NCBI GenBank assembly: GCA_030248295.1
Contig: JASANH010000237.1
Location: forward strand, 248,001 to 312,000
DNA from: Mesodorylaimus sp. YZB2_4
Taxonomy: Eukaryota; Nematoda; Enoplea; Dorylaimida; Dorylaimidae
Reading direction: 5' to 3'
DNA: 64,000 bases
Part shown: piece by piece, positions 33,271 to 44,400 of the stretch
Layout: every line of letters begins with the position of its first letter
Position numbering within the stretch: position 1 is the stretch's first letter
Program-made: the position numbers and the translations under genes
The notes under the pieces: model-generated
Seen by the model: the letters and a program-made list of their open reading frames with translations, nothing else
Told to the model about the DNA's origin: nothing
Database searches by the model: none

Positions 33271-33799
33271 CGTTTCTTGTGTAATGTAGGTGAAATATGA
33301 TCAATAGCGGAACAGAACGACGCCAACAATAAAATGGTTTGTTCGTTTCGTCAGGCCGAATTCCTCTTGGTCACGTGATAAGACTGGTTTCGGGGCACAA
33401 ACAGGTCATGGATCTTTTGTTTATTTGATAGGATTGATCCTTTTGTTGGCTGCCCTCTGGAGCCTTACAGCTGCCACGCAACCAGTTTGCCTGACAAGAC
33501 AGGCTCGACTAGTGCAGGATAAACGCGCTCTACCAGATTCCTGGTGCCCATTTTAAGACTTCTATATATTACCGCATACTGTAGATAAGACAGATGCGAT
33601 CTGACCGCGATGTCGTATTGCAGAAAGCTCGCTAAAAAAGCGATTCAAACCCAAACTCAAGTGGGCTGTAATTTTGAAATGAGGTGACTGTGAACTATTC
33701 CACCGAGTGAAAGGGTTGCAGCGCTGCAGCATGATGCTTGAATGGCTTAAACGGAAAGAAGCTGCTGATTTTTCGTTTAATAATTTGCATGTGAGGCGC

Positions 33800-33910
33800 A
33801 TCTTCTGGCGTCATTCGAACATTAAACTTGACAAGCCCCATGTTGGGTTGAACCGTCCAGATAATCCATTCAACGAGGAAAGCCAAGTTTGCTATTTCTG
33901 TCTTCCTACA
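33800..33910 (+). pseudogene. Relic of a PAN-receptor ectodomain exon
   Basis: The peptide LNRPDNPFNEESQVCYFC aligns with VEPSSDNPFNETGPVCYF in the receptor at 36.5 kb. The upstream nucleotides (ACTTGACAAGCCCC against AATGGCAAGCCCC) also align. Only about 100 bp is recognisable, with small deletions and no flanking exons, so this is a decayed duplicate fragment of the receptor family. Confidence 0.65.
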
Positions 33911-34109
33911 CATGCCTGGCCCATGGCTGGAACATCACCCTGGCTGGTGACGCTTCCAGCAGATGGTTTCTCGCAGAGGATTGATAGCCAGACGAGCCTT
34001 CACACCTCAGCTGACAACTTGTGCAAAAAGTTTGTGACTTTACTGTCCCAAAAGACAAGTGCGACAGTCGTTTTTTGTCTACTGCATCCTCTGCAAATCT
34101 TATAATTTA

Positions 34110-35030
34110 GCTCCTTGCTGCAGTTTCTTGAAATCCAGTCCTTGAGAGCGTCCGAGCGTAAAATGTGGGACACGACATCGAAACTGAAGTTTTGAATTTC
34201 CCGCAATTGGATTAGAATATAAGGCGCTCATTGTTTTCCCCAAAAGAAGAGGTCAAAAATTTGTGTTGGTTTAGCTATCCGCCAGTGCCAAGGCTGATTT
34301 AAAAGTGCATGGTTTCTATATTTTTATCTCTACTACTCCCTCTCTGGAGCCTGGATCTGTTCCTCTTCGCGTCCTGTTTGTGATGCTACTTCTGCAGCCA
34401 AGTCTGTCTTCTGCTCGTGATGATGTTCTGAATTCTTATCTTAACGTTGATCTTTGCCGTGAGTCCCTAATCCTAGCCAGGTTGCTCTAATCTTGCATTA
34501 TTCTCAATCCCCGCTTGTAGCCTCCTAGATGACGCGTCTTTTGAATAATCAGCTCTCCTATCATTTCATCATATCCGTGAAGTTCAATGCTTCAGAGCGT
34601 CCCTGCGTAAAACCTAAGACAGGACCTTGAAACTGAAATTTTGAATTTCCGCGAATGAATTACTACGGGTGTCAAGGCTGATATGGCTGTGAAGTTGCAT
34701 TGTTGAATTTCGCTGGAATTTCGCAGCCTGTTTTTTCCTCCTCTCCGTGCCCTGATTATGATGCTGCTCCTGCTGCTAAGTCTGCCTTCTGCTCGTGATA
34801 ATGCGCAATCATAATCGTGACATTGATCCTTATCCTTATTATAGTAGTCTCTGATCCAAACTAGGGTTGGTCCAATCTTAATTCCTTCCTCAATTCTCAC
34901 ATGCTGCCTGTGCCCTCTTCAGATCCCTAATCTTATCCAGGCTGCTACTCTTGAGTTATTCTCAATTGCCGCTTGTAGCCTGCCAGATGCCGCGTTTTTT
35001 GAATATGTAACTTTCCCATCATTCCATTGT
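34110..35030. repeat. Tandem duplication of about 460 bp
   Basis: The two copies are about 34110-34570 and 34570-35030. Shared blocks in order are GAGAGCGTCC/CAGAGCGTCC, GAAACTGAA.TTTTGAATTT, AAGTCTG.CTTCTGCTCGTGA, TATTCTCAATCCCCGCTTGT and CTATCATTTCAT/CCCATCATTCCAT. Divergence is considerable, so it is old. No coding role is seen. Confidence 0.7.
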
Positions 35031-35039
35031 CCACATTCG

Positions 35040-35170
35040 TTTTCATGTTCATCATCATCATCATGTTCATGTTCATGTTTTACCACATCACCAAACGCTT
35101 ATGCGCACTCGAGGGTGAAGGGACACATTTCACACGAAATGATTTACCGGCCCGCGAGTCGAACACTCGT
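35040..35170 (-). repeat. SINE family A copy
   Basis: The reverse complement reads the family order from CGAGTGTTCGACTCGCGGGC (B box) through GGTAAATCATTTCGTGTGAA, CCCTTCACCCTCGAGTGCGC and GTTTGGTGATGTGGTAAAAC to an ATGAACATGAACATGA tail. The A-box end is missing. Confidence 0.7.
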
Positions 35171-37253
35171 TTTCGACAGACATGTTTGCAGTGCAATGCT
35201 AGTGCGGTGACGTTCGTCGTTTTGATGTTTTTTCCTTGCTTATCCCATGTCTATGTTTGCACCACAAGCGACAACACGCATTAGACTAAAGCTATATAAA
35301 AACCTTTTTGAGATAGGCGACTGCCTGATAATCCAACTCTTTTCACCATGCTGGATTGATGTTTATACTGCGTCAAACAAGTATTATCTATCTTCACATT
35401 CTTCTTTGCAAGTTACCCCAGGCAGGCTGGATGTCGAACTTCATTTTTCCGCCCCCCCCCCCCCCCTCACCTCTGTCTTTGTCACTCGCTTTATTGTTAG
35501 CTTGATAGGAAGTTCATCTGGGGTCCTATTCTTGCCTTCTCTCTTCGCTAGAACGCATTCGGTTTCCAAATGACTCACTGCGCTACTCTAACTTTCGCTT
35601 ATTTTTTGCTGTCTGTAATTCCAAACGAAGGAAAGAAAACTGTGAAATTCGATGGACCTACTATCGATTAGCACGACGAATCGAACCTTTATTGGGCGAG
35701 TAACTGTGTGTGGAACACCACTGATATCGATTCTATCAAACTGGAGAGCGCTAAATGTGGTGGCCAATGCACAGGCACGCAAAACTGCACTCATTTCAGT
35801 TGGAATCAGGACGATGGACTGTGTCGATTACAAGCTGGGACATTGCCATTGGGTCTCGCTGAGTACACTTCTTGCACCAATTGTGTTTGTGGTTAGCTAA
35901 AAAAAGACAGATTTGCTTGGATCGACTTGTCAGACTTGTCTTGGGCCTACAGTTGCGATTGGGACATGGAAAGTTTCGAGTCAGTGGCAGTGCCGAATGA
36001 CCAATGCGGGCCACAATGCTCGAGTAGACCCCATTGCACCCATTTCACGTGGAACCAGTTTGATGGACTGTGTTCATTGAAGTCTGGCATCATGTACAGA
36101 AACCAGGCAATAATTAATTTAAATAAGGATACTACTAGTAACATCTGTGGAATCATGAGAAGTGGAACCCGCTCTGGTTCTGCACCAGGGACTCCTCCTC
36201 TGTGGGCCGACTCCTCTGATACAGGTGCGTGTAAAATGCCCCGAGGCACATACGCTATTCAATACGCTCTATCACTCGGTGATGCGCCACAGCTCAGAGA
36301 TTTGAGGTGGAGGAATGGCCTGTGCGGGCAGGTAATGAGCGTACAGTGCAGTGGTAACAAAGTGAACGCTGTGCTTGCCAGTGTATGCAATTTGGGAACG
36401 GGGATTTGCGGAGTTGCCTTATCGAAGAAAACTTGGACTGTGGTCACAAATGGCAAGCCCCCTGGGCAAGTCCAATGTTCGGTTGAACCATCCAGTGATA
36501 ATCCATTCAACGAGACTGGCCCAGTTTGCTATTTCCGTCCATTGACTACCCCTGAACCTAGTTTCCTCAGTCTTGGAATATTTGACACCAGTGGGTGGGT
36601 GGTAAAGAATGCAGTGGCTAGTGGGGTCGACGGACAATTTGAAGATACTAGCAGTTACTTCAATTCGATGCACAAGGCCAACCAATATTCAATGAGGACA
36701 CGATGGTGACAGTTACTTTCGAGAATGGTATCACCAAAACATTCCCGTTAAGACAATGCCTGTTTTCGTCTGGAATTCATGGATGGCGGTAAGTGATGCA
36801 TTATAGCCAGTGGGTGAATTCTTTCTTCTTTCCGTCGTCTGAAATGACACATATTCTGCTCCGACCAGTTTAAGTCTAGAATTATCTTCAAATCACAACA
36901 CGGACAATCCGGACCCGGATTATTCCGATTTTGCGCAATAAATGTGGGAAAGAGCTCGAATGGTTATTTGTCGTTTCGAATTATGTGAAGGGGGCCTGAT
37001 TCAATTTCATAATCTTATACAGTAGAATGTATCAGAAAAATCGCCCGATGTCAGCATTAATTGCTGGCAGATGAGCATGAGTTATTTTTATCACATAGTC
37101 AGAATGTAGTGCAACAAAAAGTTGGAAAAATCAGCGAGAATTTCTGCAACGGCGGCACTTTAGGGGCTCTTTTCTGAATCAATCCAAAAAAAATCTATAA
37201 CTGACAACAAAATGCTGCTAATTTTTTTTTTATAAACAATGAGCAAAAATTCT

Positions 37254-37338
37254 CCTTCGAGCCGGATTTGAACCAGAAACCTAAGGATGACAGCTGTATC
37301 ACCACAGTCTTCCGTCCTACCAGCTGAGCTATCGATGC
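37254..37338 (-). tRNA. tRNA-Tyr-like gene remnant with intron
   Basis: The minus strand has a D arm (TAGCTCAGCTGGTAGGACG), an anticodon arm interrupted by a short intron (GGAAGACTGTGGTGATACAG then ATCCTTAG) and a T arm (CTGGTTCAAATCCGG), ending in TCGAAGG. The order and the split anticodon arm match intron-containing animal tRNA-Tyr. The anticodon region reads GTG where GTA is expected, and the acceptor stem has two mismatches, so it is most likely a pseudogene. It lies in the second long intron of the decayed receptor, on the opposite strand. Confidence 0.6.
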
Positions 37339-37389
37339 TCTTCTTCGCGGAGTTCGCGCCAACTTCGAGGAGCTGCCGCGTTCAGGAGA

Positions 37390-37675
37390 TTTATCTCGAA
37401 ATTTTCAGCGATACCCTAAGTTGATGTCAACGACAGTTCTGTAGAGAAAACTGTGCTCTATCTAGCTAACATAATTTCGAGGATGGACTTTTCATTTTCA
37501 GTTTTCATCGAAGATTTTTCGTCAATTTTTGCGATAACAATAGAAAAAACTGTTACAAACGTGATTAAAGCAGTAGAAGCAAAAAAAAAGATAGCTAGCC
37601 GATAGAGCGCATTTTTCTCTACAAAACTGTTGCTGACATAAACTTAGGTTATCGCTAAAAATTTCGAGAAAAATT
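37390..37675. mobile_element. Foldback MITE with about 80-bp arms in a receptor intron
   Basis: The left arm (TCTCGAAATTTTCAGCGATA, CCTAAGTTGATGTCAACGAC, CTGTAGAGAAAACTGTGCTC, TATCTAGCTA) is repeated in reverse complement from about 37590 to 37672, with roughly 85% match by eye. The arms enclose about 120 bp. Confidence 0.75.
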
Positions 37676-37794
37676 GGTGGATGGCGACGCAGGCGCAAAA
37701 ACGCATTTCGACAGGCGTGTGTGCACCGACTAGAATTGCAAGAGCATAGCAGCCCTAGCTCAGACCCTTTGTTGCCCTGGGGCAGCTCAAGCAT

Positions 37795-37950
37795 ACACTG
37801 TAGATATGCCCTTGTAGCCTGTAACTGGTTCGTACCCTGGTGGTTGTACCTCTCCCTCTGACGCCAGGTGGCTAGCGCTCGACTCGCTTCATGGCATATC
37901 ATTTCTTGAGTAAAGTGTTTCTTCACCCTCGAGTACGCCTCACAGGTTGT
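37795..37950 (+). repeat. SINE family A copy (diverged)
   Basis: CCTGGTGGTTGTACCTCTCC, then ACGCCAGGTGGCTAGCGCTC, GACTCGCTTCATGGCATATC and TTCACCCTCGAGTACGCC. This copy is more diverged than the one at 30.9 kb. Confidence 0.6.
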
Positions 37951-39629
37951 AGGATGAAGGTACGGCAAGACCACCTCAGTCTGTTTACTTTTTTTGAATC
38001 CTCTGAACTAAAAAACCATATTCACGATGACCAGAAAGCAAAGGAAGATATAATATCAAGTCACATTATCACGATGAATTATGTTTTTGCCCAATCTACT
38101 CTCAGTGTGTTGGGGCTGTGCTCACAGCGAAAAGGGACATATGCTGAAGTGCTTCTGTCAGGGATGCTGTTCGTCACAGACTGTGAGTAGCTGACCCAAT
38201 CTGTGCCACACTGAAATGACGCATACGTTTCAGGGACCCAGAGGCCCCCAGTCTGGACGAAAACACAGAAACTAAGTATTTGACGAATGGTAAAATTCAG
38301 TTAACCTGCAACGCGGGCGGTTACCCAAAACCAGAAGTCGTTTCGAGTTGGACTCCCGATTTGGCGCAGGGTCAATACATGGCATTGCCCTCATATTTTA
38401 GCAATGAAACAATAGAAGTGACCCAAACTGGTGCTTATCAATGCAATGTCACCAATACATCAGGAAGCAGGAGCAAGATATTTCTGGTCAATGATCTTCC
38501 GAATTCCAGGCCTATCTTACCAATCGTCATCGCCATCCTGAGCGTGTTCGCCTTCGCCTTGGTTGTACTTATGGCCATATGGTATGGGAGACACCGAGCT
38601 ATTAGTGTAAGCTATTAATGTTTTAGAATATCTATAAATATATAATTTTGTCCCAATTTCTGACAGAATTCGCTGAAAACGTTAGCCAGGAGACTGGATG
38701 ACAAGCCAAGCCAGGCGATCGATTCCGAGAAACCCCTGAATGAGCAAGTTCATATTATATCATACAATAAAAATTATGAAATCGATAAAAATTTATTAAC
38801 TATTGGCACAAGTATTCTTGGCTCTGGATATTTCGGAAAAGTTGTTAAAAGGAGAATTGAGGTCAGAAAAAAACAGCCATGGAATAATCGATGTTGCTGT
38901 AAAACTTCCATCATGTAAGTCGATAGTCGAATTTAGGGACACAGTCAGTGATATTATGGTAGCTCCTGAGTTTGAATCAAGCTCGCCGCTGAATATATAT
39001 ATATATATAACCTCATATAACCTTTATAATCTATATATATTGTAGAACCTATATTTAAATATAAGCTATTTTGGTATTTCTTACAATATAATATAAACCA
39101 TATACCATGTATATATAAATATATAAGGTTCTTAAAACTTGAAGCTTGCGAAGGGCTGATAACACTACTGGTCATTATAATATAAAAATCCTACAATGTC
39201 TAGTAAATACGGAATAATAATAACCATAAAAATACAGAAAGGTCAGCAACATTTTCTCTTCTCCAAAATAATTATCTTACGTGATTGTTTTATGCTGTAG
39301 ATTCGACTGATGTTCAAGGTTACTAAATGCTGGTTGATGAATTAAAGATTATGAGTTACATCCGCCCACACGTCAATGTGCTGCGGTTGATTGGCGCTTG
39401 CACTCAAGACTTAAAAAAGAGAGAACTATTCGTGGTGACCCGACTCTGCGAAAATGGATCACTCCGAGATTATTTGAAGAAGAATGAAAGCGATTTCCAA
39501 GGTCTCTACGTCGATGAGAAAGGATATTTCATGGTAAGTGGGCATAACAGTCTATTAAGGTACGATACTCTTCACACGTTCAGGCGTAAAAAACTTTTTC
39601 TGGAAATTAAACATAAATTTTAAATGAGA

Positions 39630-39803
39630 TATGTTTGTATACATATATACATATTGGTATGTTTGTATATATATATATATATATATAGGAGAGAGAGAGA
39701 GAGAGAGAGAGATGTATTCAAATGCGTACAGATATGCATATATAAAGCATATGTATTTTTTCGTATATATATACATACATAGTGATATTTTTTTTATTTT
39801 ATA

Positions 39804-39840
<37 letters not shown>

Positions 39841-39845
39841 AGGTA
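39630..39845. repeat. TA and GA microsatellites in kinase intron
   Basis: Adjacent runs of TATATA, then GAGAGAGA (about 20 bp), then TATATA again (about 35 bp) lie in the intron after the αC-helix exon. Confidence 0.9.
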
Positions 39846-40639
39846 AAGCCTATAAAGATGTGCATATGCACATGCACAGTCGCCAATGCATGTGATTTCA
39901 AAAAATGCTTTTTTCAAAAATACAAGAATGTTTGAAGTTTTTTCATTTACCTAGTGCTGATAAATTTTTTCCATTTGTATTGTGATAGAATATTTATGCC
40001 TGAAAGTAAATATTATACGTTTCTTACATATAACTGCCTTTTTACATACATATATATTTATTTATGTAAAAATAATACATAGCGTTATATAATATTGCAC
40101 ATAAAACGTCTTAAGCGTTCATATGTACTGTACCTCTACTTATCCAGAACATGCTGCACATATGCTTCTCTGCAGCTCTACTTACTGTAGATATCGTCAG
40201 GCAGAGATGCATACATATACGCAAAAAAGTCTATTCCCTCATATCTTGTTCATGATCCTTTACCCGTTGATTTAAGGGGGCACCAGGCGCAGTGGAAAAG
40301 CTACTTGGATTTGCCTACCAAACAGCTTATGGCATGGTTCATCTAAGCTCTGCAAATGTGAGTTATAACTAGCCCTCTAATTTCTCAATCTCCACTGCTT
40401 TAAAACCACTGCAGATAATCCACGGCTATCTGGCACTCAGAAATCTGCTCTTAACGTCCAACCATATAATTAAAATAGCCGACTTTGGTCTGGCTCTTCG
40501 AAATGACAGTCGTCGTAAGCGAAGCGCCAATTCCGACACACCACTTCCAATTTGTTGGATGGCATTGGAGCGACTGATCCATCCAACTGTCCGATCTAAA
40601 AAATCTGACGTGTAAGATCGATCGTCATTTGTGTAACCA

Positions 40640-40795
40640 GGCCTGGCAGGCGCAGGAGGGAGGCGGCCGACCGAAGTCGGCGGGACAAAAACTCCGACTG
40701 GAGCAGGATAGTCTTGCGACTATACCTACGGCTGAAACATCAACCCGAGGGGTTGACGTTTCCCAGCCAGGGGAGAGTATCGATTACTCTCTCCC
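40640..40795 (+). repeat. Dispersed repeat inserted in a kinase intron
   Basis: ACAAAAACTCCGACTGGAGC, AGTCTTGCGACTATACC, GGCTGAAACATCAACCCGAG and GGTTGACGTTTCCCAGCC match 9190-9320 in the same orientation. It sits between the activation-loop exon and the WSFG exon. Confidence 0.65.
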
Positions 40796-41454
40796 ACTCG
40801 CCATGGCCTACCAGGCGGGGGGTTACATTTGTGACTTCTGTTTTTGCAATGCATTTTCAGATGGTCTTTCGGTATTGTCTTGTGGGAAATATTTTCATGC
40901 GGCAGGACACCATATTCGGAGCAGAGTGGTAGCGTGGCAGAATTCTGCAGATGGTTGCATCTTAGCGAGGATAATCGCCTTTGACCACAAAAAATCGCCT
41001 GTGATGAGATGTAAGCACACAGTTTGCATTTCAGTGCAGGTTCTACAGTATTCGTCATAATTTCAGATACCAGCTGATGCGTGCTTGCTGGAAGTCGGAC
41101 CCCGAATCGCGTCCAAACTTTTACGAATGCAAAACAGTCATATCCAATATTATTCAAGAAAAGTCATTGCAGACTTGTCAGTCCTTGAGTATGACGTTGT
41201 CAGAAGGATGGATCCGTGTTTCGGACTTTTATTCCAAATTATTGATGAAAGGGGATGGCGACGGTGAGCAGGATGTCGAGATGGTGTCCACGTATCAGGC
41301 AGACGGCACTTACATCGGGACTCGTCAATGTTCGCTGACAGAAATGAGTGAAATTGAAGGACCTCGAATTGATTACGCGCCAACACTTTCTTTGTCGAGC
41401 GTGAGTACCTGCAGTGATGCAGTGGACTCATTGCCCTATGGTCGTCCTAATTGA

Positions 41455-44400
41455 ATGTCGCTGCTATGAGACATGGATGTGGATTAAAATGAAAAAACTA
41501 AGTGCGTTGAACCAAGCAGGAAAAAGGATCGATACTTTTCCCACTCACTGGTCCACTGAAACCATAAGGGTTATTTTTATTTGTTCCGTCATTGGGACGC
41601 CAGAGACGATGCTGAGTAGTGCGCATCGACTGATCTGACCCTCGGCGTCGATCCCAATCTCGATGCAGCTGATTCGTTTCAAGAAATAAGATATGAAAGC
41701 CCGTATTTCCCATCTTACTTATTTCTCACGCAGTCTGGGCAAAATCTCAGCATCAAGGTGCAATCTCACAAAGATCTTGCTATTTTCTTAGAAAGATTTG
41801 CGGTAGTGATATTTCTTACAAAGATCTTGGCAAGCCCTTGGAAAGAACACGACACCTAGAAAGATCTTGGTGAGAATATACTGTGGAAAAAACTACATAC
41901 GTTTTCTCAGACTTCTTCCATAGTTCTCAACAAGATCTTCTAAGCAAGATCTTCACGCACGCAGCAGAGCAAAATCTATAGTTCTCAGCTAGATCTTTAC
42001 TTTTCAGAAATGACTGTCATGCTTTCCAAAAAGTTTGCAACATTAGGCGTACTGTCTTTGAAATTTTTTCGGTTTCCAGTTTTTTTTCAATTTGCTTTCT
42101 AAGTCCCTTTTATTTTAACAATGTTCATGTGCCAACAAATCTTCATTCAGCACATACCGTTTCATTGTATTCTAAAGCGCGATACAGCGATTGCCGCAAC
42201 CTTTAAGAAATTCATGATATATAACACCCAATAAACATCTAGACCGTATTGGTGCAAGATAATTTTTTTGATATCACAATTGATTTTATTTCGCAGCTGC
42301 CATTTTAAAAAAAAATTATTGGCTAATGTGGGATGCCCTGTCGAATTTTCACATCACGATTTCGGATCGAAATGATCGAACGATCCGGTTGGTAGTGTTC
42401 GGCCGAGAATGACTTTTTTCGAGGTCGAGGTCCGATTCTTTCGACCCGAGGTCGAGGTCGAACAGTCCCCAACTTAAATTTGTAGTGCTTCCTGCAAGTT
42501 TGAGTGAATTTCCATTCTTTTCTGATTGTATCTTCAAGAGACAACTCACCCACTGGCATAAAAAGGCAAGCGATATGGACGGAGCAGTCCTACACAGTGA
42601 TTTTATAGCTAGCAGCAACATTGCGCAAATTTTTGCGTGCGAGGCACAGGCACACTTGTGCGTCCAGTCTTCAAACTGGGAAACAGCTTATTGATTGCAT
42701 CTTGCTTCTGATCCTCGAACCTCGGCCGTTTTTCCTCGAGGTCGAGGGTGGCCAACCTCGGCCGGTTGGCAATAAAAAAGTTAAACGTGAGTACCATGAG
42801 TACCGTGGGGTATCAATATGAGCTCATATTAGAAGAAGAGGCTTCCCAGCATCGGCTGATCCTACCCTAGACCTTGACCCAAATCCCGATCCGATCTGGT
42901 CGATCCATTTCAAAAAAATAAAAGGTTTATGGGGATGACGTATATGGTTGGGACTGCATCTTCGCCAGACAGACTTGTCTGTTTCCTCGCTTTCACTCTC
43001 CGTCTCTGTTAGACCACTCCAAAGAACACAGTAGCTTCTGCTTTTAGGTATTCTGAAACGCAGGATAGTCAAAATGAGGATTGCCATCAAACGATACGAG
43101 TTGCTTGGCTAGGCCGCTGATGTTATCTAAAGCCACTCAGAAAATTATCGGAAAACGTCAACTGGGTCGAAGGTAGTCAATAAATTTGTGCTGGAAACGA
43201 TCACAGGAAAGAGAAGTAAGTTTTGTTATTCCGAAAAACCAGACACGTTTGGGGCTGAGGGTGACATATTCAATACCTTATACAAATCAGGGGCTTTTCT
43301 CAGAGTCGCATGAAGTGTACCTATCAACGGGGCATCTAATAAAACAGAGTTTTGATGTTCTTAGCTCTCACTGTAACTTGATGATGTTTTAATTTCCTAG
43401 ACGGTCGTTTCATGGGAGGGGGGGGGGTGGTGCAGAAAGGATTGCAAAAACCGGCGGACGATTGGACTTCTTGGAAAAGGATCCAGCAACGCGCGCGGCA
43501 TTTCAAAAGCAGAAATTCAAGTTCGGCTTATCAGGATTGTATAAACGGATGGTAGAATTAAAGCTGAGAATGAACTGCAACGAGCAAAAACGGCCGATTT
43601 TATGACCAAATACAATGATTATGGCGAGCCTTTCTGAAAATATTTGATGGAACTTTGAGCCGCGCTGCTTTGATGCAACATCAGTAAAGAATTCCGCCTT
43701 CTTTTGTAGAATCTGCAGGACCAGGATTTGAATATGGGAAAGAGTGAGGACCTTAGAAGGGGGGCGGCTAATCCGGGGCGGGGCCCCCCTGCCCTGACTG
43801 AGCCCCGGCCCGGACCCAGGAAATCCTAAGGAAAAAATGGGAAAAAACTTTGGAGAAAAAGTCATTTTTGGGAAATAGGGGGGGGAGGACCGCCTCTCCC
43901 CCCCCCCCCCCCCCCCCCCCCCCCCTGCGAGCCTGTTACTGTCTATGACCACTTAGAAAACTCAACACAACTAACTTGCACCTAAAGCAGTATTCAATAC
44001 CACTTTTAGGGAAAAATTATGATTTATCAATTGTATGTAGTACAGTATGCTCGACATCAATATTTTCAACCACTACGAGGCGGAACATTTTAGTTGCCAA
44101 TCCGGCAGATGCATTAGTCGGATCAGACTGAAGACCGGCGTCCATCACTTCGGCGGATTGGTCGCCGATGGGAGAAATGCTTTTTTAGAACAAATATTTG
44201 CTATGTAGGGGGGGGGGCGAGTTCGGTAAAGTGGACGTCCATTTTGGGGAGGGTGGGGGTGGATTGGGAAAGTGAGGAGTCAAAAAACGCGGTTTTTGAT
44301 ACGTCCTTTATGGATGGCCCAAAGCATTGCTGCTGGCTACTTACTATTCATTGTCCGCCCCATCGGAGCTTACGGTTAGAGCTTCTTGACTTTACAAAAT

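Larger units (their letters stand above)
33271..35569. other. Spacer with a receptor relic and a 460-bp tandem duplication
   Basis: Apart from the receptor relic at 33.8 kb, the tandem duplication at 34.11-35.03 kb and a SINE at 35.05-35.17 kb, no gene is seen. A C-run is present near 35.45 kb. Confidence 0.5.
35570..41454 (+). pseudogene. Decayed PAN/Ig receptor tyrosine pseudokinase
   Basis: Recognisable exons are 35570-36788, 38234-38605, 38667-38914, 39301-39533, 40277-40357, 40415-40611, 40861-41010 and 41067-41454. They encode a signal peptide, two PAN/Apple-like repeats (CTHFSW, CTHFTW), a Cys-containing module, an Ig domain, a membrane span near 38.55 kb and a receptor tyrosine kinase. 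Kinase landmarks are LGSGYFGKVV, VAVK, DELKIM, ADFGLAL and VWSFGIVLW. The catalytic loop reads HGYLALRN where HRDLAARN is expected, so the catalytic Asp is gone. Lesions by comparison with the 48.1-kb paralog and with kinase consensus are: in-frame TAG at 35669 and 35894 (each avoidable by a tiny intron), a frameshift near 36690, an extra A near 38842, TAA at 39325 just before the MLVDELKIM segment, and TGA near 40980. Long introns carry a foldback element, SINEs and microsatellites. It is probably a pseudogene; assembly errors could explain some of the lesions. Confidence 0.75.
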
